From Thioclava dalianensis (GTDB lineage Bacteria; Pseudomonadota; Alphaproteobacteria; Rhodobacterales; Rhodobacteraceae), in assembly GCF_000715505.1 (NCBI RefSeq), contig NZ_JHEH01000004.1, forward strand, positions 62,001-126,000: a DNA stretch of 64,000 nucleotides. Direction: 5' to 3'. The position numbers and the translations under genes were made by a program. The number at the start of each line of letters is the position of its first letter. Position 1 is the stretch's first letter. The notes beneath the pieces are model-generated. The model was not told the origin of the DNA. It did not search any database and was given only the letters and a program-made list of their open reading frames with translations. This document shows positions 16,869-26,099 of the stretch, in pieces.

Positions 16869-18367
16869 AATACCAAGACATTCTCGACGCCTGCAGCCTG
16901 AGTGCAGCAGACACCACAGGCGGCACGCTTTGTGTGACCACCCCTGTGGATGGCAGCGAAATCGCGCAGGTGCCGACGCATTCGGTTGCTGATGCCGAAG
17001 CCGCAATTGCCACGGGCGTTCAGGCCTTCAACGCTTGGCGCAAGGTGCCCGCGCCGCGCCGGGGCGAGTTGGTGCGCCTCTTGGGCGAAGAACTGCGGCG
17101 CGAAAAAGAAAACCTTGGCCGCCTCGTGTCGCTGGAATGCGGCAAGATCTACCAAGAGGGGCTGGGCGAAGTGCAGGAGATGATCGACATTTGCGACTTC
17201 GCGGTCGGCCTGTCGCGGCAGCTCTACGGTCTGACCATCGCCTCTGAGCGTCCGGGGCATTCGATGCGCGAAACATGGCATCCCATCGGGGTCTGCGGCA
17301 TCATCACCGCCTTCAATTTCCCAGCAGCGCCGTGGTGCTGGAATGCCGCGCTGGCGCTGGTCTGCGGCGATCCGGTGATCGCGAAGCCCTCCGAGAAGAC
17401 ACCGCTGACCCAACTCGCGATCCAGAAAATCTGCGAGCGCGCGATGGCGACTTTCGGTGAGGATGCGCCCGAGGGCCTGATCCAGACGCTGATCGGTGAG
17501 CGGGATCTGGGCGAGGTGCTGACCGCCTCGCGTGACGTGGCGCTGATCTCGGCCACCGGCTCTGTGCCGATGGGCAAGGCGGTTGCCGCGGATATGTCCA
17601 AACGTCTGGGCAAGACGATCCTCGAGCTGGGTGGGAACAACGCGATGATCGTGGCCCCCTCGGCGGATCTGGAAATGGCCGTGCGCGCGATTGTTTTTTC
17701 CGCCGTCGGCACGGCGGGTCAACGCTGCACCTCGCTGCGCCGTCTGATTGTTCACGCGGACATCTACGACCAGCTGATCCCGCGCCTGATCAAAGTGTAC
17801 GCAGGGCTTTCGATCGGCAGCCCGCTGGCGGATGGCACCCTCGTCGGCCCGCTGATCGACGCAGGCGCCCTGACGGCGATGGAACAGGCGCTGGAGCAGG
17901 CAAAGGCCGAGGGTGGCACCGTCTATGGCGGTGGCCGGGCCTTGACCGATCAGTACCCGGATGCGGCCTATGTAGCCCCTGCGATTGTCGAGATGCCCGA
18001 GCAAAGCGCCATCGTACACACCGAGACCTTCGCGCCGATCCTCTATGTCGTGAAATACACCGATCTCGACGCGGCCATCGCGATGCAGAACGCGGTGCCG
18101 CAGGGGCTGTCGTCCTGCATCTTCTCGACCGATCTGCGCGAGACCGAGCATTTCCTCTCGGCGCAAGGCTCGGATTGCGGCATCGCCAATGTCAATATCG
18201 GGCCCTCGGGCGCGGAAATCGGCGGGGCTTTCGGCGGCGAGAAGGAGACCGGCGGCGGGCGCGAAAGCGGCTCGGATGCATGGCGTGCTTATATGCGCCG
18301 CCAGACCAGCACGGTGAACTACTCGCGCGCGCTGCCGCTCGCCCAAGGCATTTCCTTCGAGATATGA
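16865..18367 (+). CDS. amaB: L-aminoadipate-semialdehyde / piperideine-6-carboxylate dehydrogenase
   Basis: The 500-residue aldehyde dehydrogenase would oxidise the open form of piperideine-6-carboxylate to L-2-aminoadipate with NAD in lysine/pipecolate breakdown. Family motifs: ITAFNFPAAPWCWN, KPSEKTPLTQLA, the catalytic Glu in LELGGNNAMIV and catalytic Cys in GTAGQRCTSLRRL. It resembles the AmaB/ALDH7 group, including FGGEKETGGGRESGSDAW near the C-terminus. AGAGGA precedes the ATG. The stop overlaps the amaA start (ATGA at 18364) and an aminotransferase relic precedes it. Specificity is inferred from the hglS and amaA neighbours. Confidence 0.85.
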   Translation: MKYQDILDACSLSAADTTGGTLCVTTPVDGSEIAQVPTHSVADAEAAIATGVQAFNAWRKVPAPRRGELVRLLGEELRREKENLGRLVSLECGKIYQEGLGEVQEMIDICDFAVGLSRQLYGLTIASERPGHSMRETWHPIGVCGIITAFNFPAAPWCWNAALALVCGDPVIAKPSEKTPLTQLAIQKICERAMATFGEDAPEGLIQTLIGERDLGEVLTASRDVALISATGSVPMGKAVAADMSKRLGKTILELGGNNAMIVAPSADLEMAVRAIVFSAVGTAGQRCTSLRRLIVHADIYDQLIPRLIKVYAGLSIGSPLADGTLVGPLIDAGALTAMEQALEQAKAEGGTVYGGGRALTDQYPDAAYVAPAIVEMPEQSAIVHTETFAPILYVVKYTDLDAAIAMQNAVPQGLSSCIFSTDLRETEHFLSAQGSDCGIANVNIGPSGAEIGGAFGGEKETGGGRESGSDAWRAYMRRQTSTVNYSRALPLAQGISFEI

Positions 18368-19632
18368 CACCCGCGCTGCGCCTCGACAGCCTGTGGTCCG
18401 ACACGGCCCCCGACCGGACCGACTACGCGCCCCTGAACGCGGCGATCACCGTCGATGTCGCGGTGATCGGCGGCGGGTTCACCGGGGTTTCGGCGGCCTA
18501 TCATCTGGCGGCCGGGGGCGCGTCGGTCGCGCTGCTGGAGGCGCGGACCATCGGCTTTGGCGGCTCGGGGCGCAATGTGGGCCTCGTCAATGCCGGGCTC
18601 TGGACGCCGCCCGATGAGGTGGAAAAGACCATCGGAAAGACGACGGGCGGAGGCCTGAACGCGCTGCTCGCCACTGGGCCTTCGGTGGTGTTCGAGCTGA
18701 TCGAGACACATCAGATCCGCTGCGAGGCGACCCGCAAAGGCACGCTGCATTGCGCCCATTCACCGGCGGGCCTGCGCGATCTCGAAAACCGCTTTGCCCA
18801 GCAAGAGGCGCGCGGTGCGCCGGTCAAGCTGCTGGATGCCGCAGAGACTGCGCGGCGCACGGGGAGTACGGCCTATTGCGGCGCACTCTGGGACGGGCGG
18901 GCGGGTACGATCCAGCCCTTGGCCTATGTTCAGGGGCTGGCCCGCGCGGCAGAGGCTCAGGGTGCGCAGATCTTCGAAGAGACCGCCGCCCTGACCATGA
19001 CGGAAACTGCACAGGGCTGGACCATCCGAACCGCGCAAGGCGAGGTGCGTGCGGGGCAGCTCATTCAGGCGACCAATGCTTATGGTGTGAACGCAGGCGC
19101 CACGAATGCGATCACCCCCGCGCATTTCTTCCAATTGGCGACCGCGCCGCTTCCAGATGAGCTGCGGCACAGCATTCTCGTCGGCGGCGAGGGCTGCTGG
19201 GACACGGCGATGATCATGTCCTCGTTCCGTCTCGATCAGGCGGGGCGGATGATCTTTGGCGCGCTCGGCAATCTCGAGGGTCTAGGCCGGGCGCTTCATC
19301 GCCGATGGGCCGCCCGCAAGCTGGCCAAACTGTTCCCGCAACTGGCGGGCATCCCGTTCGAGCAGGACTGGACCGGGCGCATTGCAATGACGGGCACCCA
19401 TCTGCCGCGCATCGAGCGGCGCGGAAAACGCGGCATCTCGATCTTCGGCTATAGCGGGCGGGGCATCGCCCCGGGCACGCTCTTTGGCCGCGCCGCCGCC
19501 GCTTGGGCCCTTGGTACCGGCGATCTGCCGCTTCCGATCCAAGACCCGCAATCAGACCCTTTTGCCGCCGCCAAAGGGCTCTATTATGAGGCCGGGGCCA
19601 CTCTCTCCCATCTCACGAACGGGCGTATCTAG
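18364..19632 (+). CDS. amaA: FAD-dependent oxidoreductase, probable L-pipecolate oxidase
   Basis: A 422-residue DAO-fold flavoprotein. The FAD-binding motif is at residues about 34-55 (VDVAVIGGGFTGVSAAYHLA), the ribose-binding Glu in LLEARTIGFGGSGRN, and a C-terminal FGYSGRGIAPGTLFG completes the flavin site. In the lysine route AmaA oxidises L-pipecolate to piperideine-6-carboxylate, the substrate of the overlapping upstream gene. Sequence alone gives the flavin oxidase family (PuuB/YgaF/DadA-like); pipecolate as substrate is inferred from the operon. Confidence 0.78.
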   Translation: MTPALRLDSLWSDTAPDRTDYAPLNAAITVDVAVIGGGFTGVSAAYHLAAGGASVALLEARTIGFGGSGRNVGLVNAGLWTPPDEVEKTIGKTTGGGLNALLATGPSVVFELIETHQIRCEATRKGTLHCAHSPAGLRDLENRFAQQEARGAPVKLLDAAETARRTGSTAYCGALWDGRAGTIQPLAYVQGLARAAEAQGAQIFEETAALTMTETAQGWTIRTAQGEVRAGQLIQATNAYGVNAGATNAITPAHFFQLATAPLPDELRHSILVGGEGCWDTAMIMSSFRLDQAGRMIFGALGNLEGLGRALHRRWAARKLAKLFPQLAGIPFEQDWTGRIAMTGTHLPRIERRGKRGISIFGYSGRGIAPGTLFGRAAAAWALGTGDLPLPIQDPQSDPFAAAKGLYYEAGATLSHLTNGRI

Positions 19633-19651
19633 ACGCCAGAGGACAAAACCG

Positions 19652-21013
19652 ATGACCGTATCTCCCAGCCAGATCCGAGCCGATTTCTCGGCCGCAATGT
19701 CCGAGATGTACCGCAAGGAAGTGCCCGCCTATGGCACGCTTGTCGAGATCGTGGAAGCCGTGAATGCGGGTGTTCTGCAGCGCGACGCGGGCGCGTTGGC
19801 GCTGACGCCCGGCGAGGATACGAACCGGATCAGCGCGGAGCGTCACGGCGCGATCCGGCTGGGTACCGCGGACGAGCTTGCGATGATGGGGCGCGTCTTT
19901 GCCGTGATGGGGATGGAGCCTGTGGGCTATTACGATCTGTCGGTCGCCTCCGTGCCCGTCCACTCCACCGCCTTTCGCCCCATCGGGCGGGATGCCTTGG
20001 CCGAGAACCCGTTTCGCGTCTTCACCTCGCTTTTGCGGCTGGAGCTGATCGCGGATGCGGCGCTGCGTGAGACAGCCGCCGCCACGCTTGCGCGCCGCCG
20101 GATCTTCACCGAAGGCGCGATTTCCCTGACCGAAAAGGCCGAGGCCGAAGGTGGGCTGACCGCCGAGGATGCCAAACGTTTCGTGGCTGAGGTGCTGGAA
20201 ACCTTCCGCTGGCATCCGGAGGCCTGTGTCGATGACAAGACGTTCGAAGAGTTGATCGGGGCACACAGACTGATCGCTGACGTGGTCTCTTTCAAGGGCC
20301 CGCATATCAACCACCTGACGCCCCGCACGTTGGATATCGATGCAGCCCAGGCCGAGATGGTGGCCCAAGGCCTGCCCGCCAAAGCCGTTGTCGAAGGCCC
20401 GCCGCGCCGTGCCTGTCCGATCCTGCTGCGGCAGACCGCGTTCAAGGCCCTGAACGAGGCGATCCGCTTCCCCGTGGAGGGCGGATGGCATGAGGGCCAG
20501 CACACCGCGCGGTTCGGCGAGATCGAACAACGCGGCGTGGCGCTCACGCCCAAGGGCCGGGCGCTCTACGACCGTTTGCTGGCGGAGGTCCGGGCAGAGA
20601 TCCTGCCCGCAGCCGACGGGTCAAACGCGGCAGACTATGTGGCAAAGCTCGAAGCGGTCTTTGAGGCTTTCCCCGATCGCTGGCGCGACTTGCATGATCA
20701 GGGGCTTGCCTATTTCAAATATGGCGTCGGCGAGGGGGCGGCGGCTGGCGCGGATCTGCCAGCGCTGCTCGATGCGGGCGCGCTGACGCTCAGCCCGATC
20801 ATCTATGAAGATTTCCTGCCCGTCAGTGCGGCGGGGATCTTCCAGTCCAACCTTGGCGACGAAGCCCGTAGCGATGCGCAGGCCGCATCAAACCGCTCAG
20901 ATTTTGAAGCGGCCCTTGGCAAGCCGGTTTCGGATGAATTCGCGCTCTATGAGGCGATGCAGGCGGCCTCGCTCAAAGCCGCGCTGGACCAGTTGAACAT
21001 GGGCGCAGCGTGA
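19652..21013 (+). CDS. hglS: 2-oxoadipate dioxygenase/decarboxylase (HglS/YdcJ, DUF1338)
   Basis: HglS is an Fe(II) VOC-fold enzyme that converts 2-oxoadipate with O2 to D-2-hydroxyglutarate and CO2. The 453-residue length and text match DUF1338. Candidate iron ligands His65 (ERHGAIRLG), His221 (INHLTPRT) and Glu290 (ARFGEIEQRG) keep nearly the spacing I recall for P. putida His70, His226 and Glu294. The ATG at 19652 lies 19 bases after amaA with AGAGGA upstream. It is last in the operon; a D-2-hydroxyglutarate dehydrogenase must be encoded elsewhere. Confidence 0.88.
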   Translation: MTVSPSQIRADFSAAMSEMYRKEVPAYGTLVEIVEAVNAGVLQRDAGALALTPGEDTNRISAERHGAIRLGTADELAMMGRVFAVMGMEPVGYYDLSVASVPVHSTAFRPIGRDALAENPFRVFTSLLRLELIADAALRETAAATLARRRIFTEGAISLTEKAEAEGGLTAEDAKRFVAEVLETFRWHPEACVDDKTFEELIGAHRLIADVVSFKGPHINHLTPRTLDIDAAQAEMVAQGLPAKAVVEGPPRRACPILLRQTAFKALNEAIRFPVEGGWHEGQHTARFGEIEQRGVALTPKGRALYDRLLAEVRAEILPAADGSNAADYVAKLEAVFEAFPDRWRDLHDQGLAYFKYGVGEGAAAGADLPALLDAGALTLSPIIYEDFLPVSAAGIFQSNLGDEARSDAQAASNRSDFEAALGKPVSDEFALYEAMQAASLKAALDQLNMGAA

Positions 21014-21138
21014 GGTTTCCGAAAGGACTCGCGTGGCCACTTCTCCAAGAGAGATGACGCTTCCCTGCAAAGCCTGCGTGGTAGTATCGGCATAGGCCCG
21101 GCGGTTCCGCTGCCCGAGGCGCCCGCGCCGATAGCGCA

Positions 21139-21591
21139 ATGTCTCCGCCCCCCTTAAGGCATAAAGCCTCCTTTCGTTGCGCAGTCGGGGCATTACGGGG
21201 CTGGTCGGGGCTTCCGTCCCCGATGATCGGCGGCAGGGTGGCCACCAATATCGGGGCGGGCGGTTCCTGCGCTATGGCAATATGCGCCGCGATAGGCTCG
21301 GAGCGCCGCTTATGTGACGCGATTCACCTGAACCTGGCCTATCGGTGGTCTTGCAGGTTGAAGCTGGTAGGGAGGGTCCCGGATCGCTTGACACTCTCGC
21401 GGTATCGCAACGGCAAGTTTCGGGAAAGCAACCGGCTGAGGCACGTCTTCGTGGCCCTGCTCGAACGCTGTCTGGGGGAGGGGGTCGTGTTCCGCGAGGG
21501 CTTTGCCGTCGACGCCAACAAGCTCTGTTCCATTGCGGCACAAAGCTGGTGCCCTGAGGTTGCACGCGAGGCCGCGCCCCGCGCCGCCTGA
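21139..21591 (+). pseudogene. DDE transposase fragment (IS5/IS1182-like, DUF772 part)
   Basis: From about 21,290 the frame reads SERRLCDAIHLNLAYRWSCR, the hallmark of the N-terminal domain of IS1182/IS5-like transposases, then VPDRLTLSRYRNGKFRESNR and FREGFAVDANK. The usual AVDASLI..ADANK is shortened, consistent with a small deletion between similar codons. Neither the N-terminal beginning nor the catalytic DDE core is present, and I see no terminal inverted repeats. It is an inactive insertion-sequence relic. The flanks 21,014-21,290 and 21,592-21,747 hold no gene I recognise. Confidence 0.65.
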
Positions 21592-21747
21592 GCGTCTGCA
21601 CCCCATTTCGGCCGTCCCCAGTCCAAGTTGACACCCCGAAAACAGCCGCTGGTCGCAGCTCCTACCGAGGTCAGTTCGGCGGACGAAACCGGCCTGTCGT
21701 AAACCACTCGGCAATGTCAGGTTTGGTCAGCACGGTAGGTATGTGGG

Positions 21748-22149
21748 TCATCGGAGTATTTTGGCCATACTTCGCCACATTATGTAGGAGGCGAATGGTT
21801 CGTTTTGGAAGAACGAACGCCATATGGAAACCACATCCTCAATGGAAAAAATCTCATCTGCGCTCACCGTTATCTGACCAGCTCCGCACACAATGATTTG
21901 CGGCGCATCTGACATTAAGCTTGCTGTTTTCAGATGCGCACGCCAGTGCAGTTTGTCGACGAAATCGCGCCTTTCGATAAGGTATTTCTTTTTTTCACCA
22001 GCTACTTGAACGTATGATCCATCCTGACGGGTCAAATTCGCATATGAATGTGGGTTAGAGTTGTTCAGCTCTCTCAGAGCCGCTTCAATTTTCGAAAACT
22101 CCCTAACTTGCTCCGGTCTTTTCCCCTCAACTTCAAGAAGCATCCTCAT
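21748..22149 (-). CDS. Orphan small protein, possibly Imm1-like immunity protein
   Basis: The 133-residue protein is Lys/Asn/Ser-richer and its gene more AT-rich than its neighbours, suggesting recent transfer. It has no signal peptide or membrane span. The layout (ALRELNNSNPHSYANLTRQD, GSYVQVAGEKKKYLIERR, then VSADEIFSIEDVVSIWRSFF and YIMWRSM) recalls the Imm1 immunity family, which neutralises polymorphic or contact-dependent toxins. I see no toxin gene beside it. The assignment is by pattern only and could be wrong. It lies next to transposase debris. Confidence 0.45.
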   Translation of the reverse strand: MRMLLEVEGKRPEQVREFSKIEAALRELNNSNPHSYANLTRQDGSYVQVAGEKKKYLIERRDFVDKLHWRAHLKTASLMSDAPQIIVCGAGQITVSADEIFSIEDVVSIWRSFFQNEPFASYIMWRSMAKILR

Positions 22150-22343
22150 GGCAACCCCATTGAGCTGTTTGTTACTTCACTTGAGGTAACCGACCTGCGC
22201 AGTTCGCCGCGAATATCCAAATCTCACGCCTAAGTCGTTACGCACGTGCAGCGATTAGCAGACGTTTGGTGCGTGTGCAAAATTTGTCTCGATGGACTCG
22301 AAACCGACCTACATCGCGCCAGCAACCAAGATCGGTTCCAGAG

Positions 22344-23297
22344 TTAACGGCCGACAGCAGCTGTGTGGGACAAACCTGCCCTTCCTTCAAGTCGGCTTTC
22401 CTGCGCGGAGGTGTAGTCTTCCGGAACCGGCAAGATCACGACTGCATCGTCGAGAGTTGCTGGTATCCAAAGTCTGTTACCCGCTTCGTCAAAGGAAAAA
22501 TCCGCCGGGCCGCGGATTGACGTTTGTAAAGGGAACGCGCTTGCGGTGCCGGTTGCTGGGTCTAGGTCGAGCATCGCTCCGGGCCTGCCCGCAAAGCTGA
22601 TCCAATCTGATACCAGCACGCGTCCGTTTGGTAATACGGCCACCCCGTCGAAGATGCCGAAAGGGCTGTTTGGTATCTGTCGGACGCCTCGTGCGCTGGA
22701 CCAGGTGAACAGATGGCCACCGGCGAAATCACTCCCCAAGGCGACAATTATGGCTTCACCCCGAGCCTTGTCCCAAGCGATCCCGTTCGCCCCCGGAATG
22801 TCTTTTGTCAACAGCGTGACCTGCCGTGTCTTGGGATCAAGGTCATAGAGCCGTCCGCGCAAAGTGTCGCTGAACAGCAGCCGATCGTCCACGACCGCAA
22901 TATCATTGAGCAGGCATGGCTGCTCACAATCCATCTGCACGACGAAGGTCCGCTGATGCGTCTGAAGATCGAACCCAACGATCCTGTCGATGTCGGCCAC
23001 GTAAAGTTCGTCTGCGATCAGCGCCATGCCCTTTGGCGCGTCAAGGCCGGTAAAAGCGCGACGTTCGACAAGCCTGCCTTGTGCGTCGACAATGCTGATG
23101 AAACCGTCGCCGTCCTTTTTCAGGGGCTCGAGTTCGGCACCGATACTCGAGACGTAGCGCAGCGAGGGACCAAGAAGCACGCTTTCAGGATGCGCGAAAC
23201 CGCGCGTGATGATGGCAGCGCGTGGTGTCTCGGCGTGCGCCGCACCGGTCAGGCCGACGACGAAAGCGGCGGCGAAAAGAGGACGGATTCGAAGCAT
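22344..23297 (-). CDS. Secreted SMP-30/gluconolactonase-like beta-propeller protein
   Basis: A 317-residue protein with a clear Sec signal peptide (MLRIRPLFAAAFVVGLTGAAHA, cleavage after AHA) and repeating blades typical of SMP-30/LRE propellers: GFAHPESVLLG, GLDAPKGMALIADELYVAD, NDIAVVDDRLLFSDTLRG, PNGRVLVSDW. It would act in the periplasm, perhaps on sugar lactones or as a binding protein; substrate unknown. The short tail after VPEDY looks variable. It diverges from an AraC-type gene across 135 bases. Confidence 0.75.
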   Translation of the reverse strand: MLRIRPLFAAAFVVGLTGAAHAETPRAAIITRGFAHPESVLLGPSLRYVSSIGAELEPLKKDGDGFISIVDAQGRLVERRAFTGLDAPKGMALIADELYVADIDRIVGFDLQTHQRTFVVQMDCEQPCLLNDIAVVDDRLLFSDTLRGRLYDLDPKTRQVTLLTKDIPGANGIAWDKARGEAIIVALGSDFAGGHLFTWSSARGVRQIPNSPFGIFDGVAVLPNGRVLVSDWISFAGRPGAMLDLDPATGTASAFPLQTSIRGPADFSFDEAGNRLWIPATLDDAVVILPVPEDYTSAQESRLEGRAGLSHTAAVGR

Positions 23298-23432
23298 GAT
23301 AGATCTCCTGGCTGACGTTTCGTCATCTATCGCAGAGCTTTGCTCTCACGCTGCGCCGGAGCCGGTCGTGTTTGAACCCGATCCGGTCAGACTTCGGTTC
23401 TACGGACGGGCAATTCAAGCTATGCTAATGGG

Positions 23433-24323
23433 ATGAAGGATTTCGTCGCCATATCTTCCAACGCTGCCACATTGCTCGAAAGCTTTGCCGCATTTCGGCG
23501 TCCAGAGCTTTCGGGCACCGCGCCGCATGGGCAGGGGCTATTTTCCTATTGCACGCTGGTGCGCGAACGCCTGCGGCAGATCAATCTGCCCCATCCCATT
23601 CTTGGTGTCGTGCTATCGGGTACGAAAGAGATCTGGCGCGCCCTCGATCAGGAGACACTGACGGCGGGGACGCTTTTTGCCCTGCCTGCCGGGGTCGATA
23701 TTGATGTCGTCAACGATCCTGATCCGGAGCGCGGGACATATCAATCATTGCTGATCGAGGTGACGCCGGAGATGACAGCGGGGCTGCCGAGGCTTGACGT
23801 GAGCGCTTCTCGCAAAGGTGCCGCCATCGATCTGACGCCCGAGCTGATCGAGGCGCTTTCTCACGCCGCCATGGCGATCGCTTCCGGCCCCATGGAAAGT
23901 TCAATCCGGCGAGCGCGAATCGCGGAACTGTTGGCGCTTCTGGCGACAGAGCCGGCAGCGGGCGTGCTGTTCGATAGTCCCGTGGCAGATAGGCTTGCGC
24001 AGCTGGTCCGCTCGCAACCCGATCATCCTTGGACCTCCGACCAGGTAGCTCATGCGATAGGTATGTCTGAATCCACGCTCCGGCGACGCTTGCGCGACAC
24101 GGATGACAGCTTTTCGGCGATCCTCCGGCGTGAACGCATGCAGATCGCGCGACGGATGCTCGGGCAAGGCATGGCGAGCGGTCTTGTCGCATCGGCAGTG
24201 GGCTACGCCTCGCGCGCGCATTCCGGGACGAATTTGGGCATAATCCACGGCACACACTTCGGTGAATATATAAGACCGCCGGAAGGCCGGTTTGTTCTTT
24301 CCGCCACTGCCGTGCATTCATGA
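23433..24323 (+). CDS. AraC-family regulator with probable C-terminal frameshift
   Basis: The 296-residue product has an AraC_N-type effector domain (residues about 15-180) and two HTH motifs, the first WTSDQVAHAIGMSESTLRRR and the second beginning MASGLVASAVGYASRAH. After RAH (base 24221) the frame diverges from the family. Adding one T at 24221 gives HFRDEFGHNPRHTLR then TGA at 24263, a normal AraC ending, so the present 34-residue tail is probably the result of a one-base loss. The second HTH may be impaired. It probably regulates the divergent SMP-30-like gene. Confidence 0.75.
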   Translation: MKDFVAISSNAATLLESFAAFRRPELSGTAPHGQGLFSYCTLVRERLRQINLPHPILGVVLSGTKEIWRALDQETLTAGTLFALPAGVDIDVVNDPDPERGTYQSLLIEVTPEMTAGLPRLDVSASRKGAAIDLTPELIEALSHAAMAIASGPMESSIRRARIAELLALLATEPAAGVLFDSPVADRLAQLVRSQPDHPWTSDQVAHAIGMSESTLRRRLRDTDDSFSAILRRERMQIARRMLGQGMASGLVASAVGYASRAHSGTNLGIIHGTHFGEYIRPPEGRFVLSATAVHS

Positions 24324-24700
24324 AATTGCACCGTGCCACAGTCAGATTGACTGTCTCGGACGCGCTCAGCGCCGCGCGCCATGTTCTCATCTGATGTCTG
24401 CAGTGTCGGTTCCCGTGTCCGAACGTGTCGGTGGTCGTCGAACATCTCTGTCGACCAGCACTGCGGCACAATGTGGAACGACGTACCGGTTTGTTCGGCC
24501 GCCATCCTGTGCCTTGGCCGGGACCGTCAGCAGGGTAGGCCGAGCGGGCAACAAGTCATGCGCGACTGAAGATATCGGTCAGATCCGCGTCGAGATTTCG
24601 GCGACCCTCCAGAAGGGCCGTTCCAGAGAAAATCCGGGCGCGCGGTTGTGAGCCAGGAAAACAAAGTGGTCGAACGCGATCTGGTGTGGGGGCTGGTCCG
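24324..24700. other. Intergenic debris, no gene recognised
   Basis: These 377 bases contain only overlapping short frames with unusual residue content (Cys/Ser/Arg-rich) and no ribosome-binding sites. I recognise no protein fragment, RNA gene or repeat. It separates the AraC gene from the convergent GNAT gene. Confidence 0.4.
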
Positions 24701-25255
24701 CTACCCACATCGTGGCGTGGCGTTGACCGAAACGGGCGCCTTTCTCTTCGAGGGCTTTTCTCTGGTCCCAGAGCTGGTCATTTGTCCAGCGGTCACGCCG
24801 CGACCGCGATACATCATGAGCCTCTGCGATGCCTTAAAGCCGAAGCCTTCGTAGAAACGCGTAAGCCCTTGGTCGCGCTCGGCTTCCTCAGTGATGATCA
24901 GGTATGTCTCGGAGGCGTTCTGACTGTCCGCCCAGCTTAGCACGCGATTGAGCAGGGCCTTGGCGAGCCCGTTTCCGCGGCAGCTCGGCACGACATAAAG
25001 GTCTTCGACCTCGGCGGCGCAGCCAAACTCCACCCCGAAGGTGAGACTGCCCGATGCCATTCCAACGATGCCCGATCCCGCGTCTGCCACAAAGACGCAG
25101 GCGCGGTCATCTCGCAGCATGCGCTCAAGATTTGCCCGGATCGCCGCGGGGTCGACAGCGATCCCGTCTTCATTGAAGAAATCGAGAAAGAGCGGGGCCA
25201 GTGCGTCGACATCTGAAAGCAACGCTGGGCGGATCTCGCCTTTCGCCTGTGACAT
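24701..25255 (-). CDS. GNAT-family N-acetyltransferase
   Basis: The 184-residue protein has the GNAT core: IRPALLSDVDALAPLF at the N-terminus, VEDLYVVPSCRGNGLAKALL with the acetyl-CoA-binding (Q/R)xxGxG/A loop, and the terminal YEGFGFK motif. Acceptor unknown. About 30 residues after MMYRGRG look like read-through beyond the usual family end, so the original stop may be lost. The gene lies between AraC and MFS genes that both carry frameshifts, yet its own core is intact. Confidence 0.78.
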   Translation of the reverse strand: MSQAKGEIRPALLSDVDALAPLFLDFFNEDGIAVDPAAIRANLERMLRDDRACVFVADAGSGIVGMASGSLTFGVEFGCAAEVEDLYVVPSCRGNGLAKALLNRVLSWADSQNASETYLIITEEAERDQGLTRFYEGFGFKASQRLMMYRGRGVTAGQMTSSGTREKPSKRKAPVSVNATPRCG

Positions 25256-25292
25256 GATCTTCCCCTTGAAATAACGTCACTCTTTACTGAGG

Positions 25293-26099
25293 TCACTTGC
25301 GCCTCAACGTCAACGCCCCTGCGGCAGATCCCGTCGGGCAAGCAGGTGCGGCTAGGGCTGTGACCAGAAGGTTAAGCGCGGCAACTGTGCCGATGAGGGG
25401 CGAGCCGAATAGCATTCCGCCATAGCCCAGCGTCGCACCCCCCGCGATGGCCCGGCCTTGAGCGATGCCGGGTTCGGTTGCCGCGCGCGAGAATGCCAGT
25501 TGGCATATCCCATGCCGAGGAGGATGAACCCGACGAGGGCACTCGCGAGCCCCTGCGACAGGACGACGGCTACGGCTCCTACGGCGGCGATCACACCAGA
25601 GGCGCGTGCCGTGCCGACCGCGCCTAGCCGCGAGATGATCACGGAGCCGGACAGACGGGTTGTGAGCATCGCGACCGAAACGCAACTTAGCCGAGGGCCG
25701 CGCGCGCTTCGCTCGCACCCGTCGCGTCTGTGAGAAAGACCGCGCTCCAAGAGTTCATGGCCACGTCCATCGCACCGGGCGCGGCGCCAAAGATCGCCAG
25801 CGTGAGAGCGAATAGCGCAAGAGTGTGGGGCGCGGACAAGAGACAGAGCGCTGCGGCGTAAAACAGGGTCAGCTTGCGCGTTAGGAAGGCTGCGCCCGTC
25901 TTGTCCGACATTCGCCCTGCAATCGGGAGGACAAAATAGCCCCGCTAGCAAAGTACAGCAAAAGCGGTCCAAGTGTGCCCGGGAAAATATCGAAACGGTC
26001 CACGAAGGCGGGAATGCGCGAGGCCCAGATACCAAAGAGCGCGCCGTTGAGCGCAGACATGGCGCATAGGGCCCGCGTTGGGGGGCGCGGATCACGCAT
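25293..26099 (-). pseudogene. MFS transporter pseudogene (YbjJ-like), several lesions
   Basis: Pieces of one transporter occur in order in different frames: NGALFGIWASRIPAFVDRF (from 26099), then AGRMSDKTGAAFLTRK to AMNSWSAVFLTDATG, then SVAMLTTRLSGSVIISRLG to LLGMGYAN, then AFSRAATEPGIAQGRAI to TLGYGGMLFGSPLIG. The lesions I infer are a one-T loss at 25933-25936, an internal deletion of roughly 100 residues fusing the MNSW and DWSAVFLTD motifs near 25,745, a nonsense TAA at 25687, another one-T loss at 25678-25680, and a small deletion near 25,503. No functional carrier is made. Confidence 0.8.

Noticed and set aside
24292-24651. A 119-codon frame after the AraC gene
   Set aside because: It overlaps the AraC end, has no start signal and resembles nothing I know; treated as debris.
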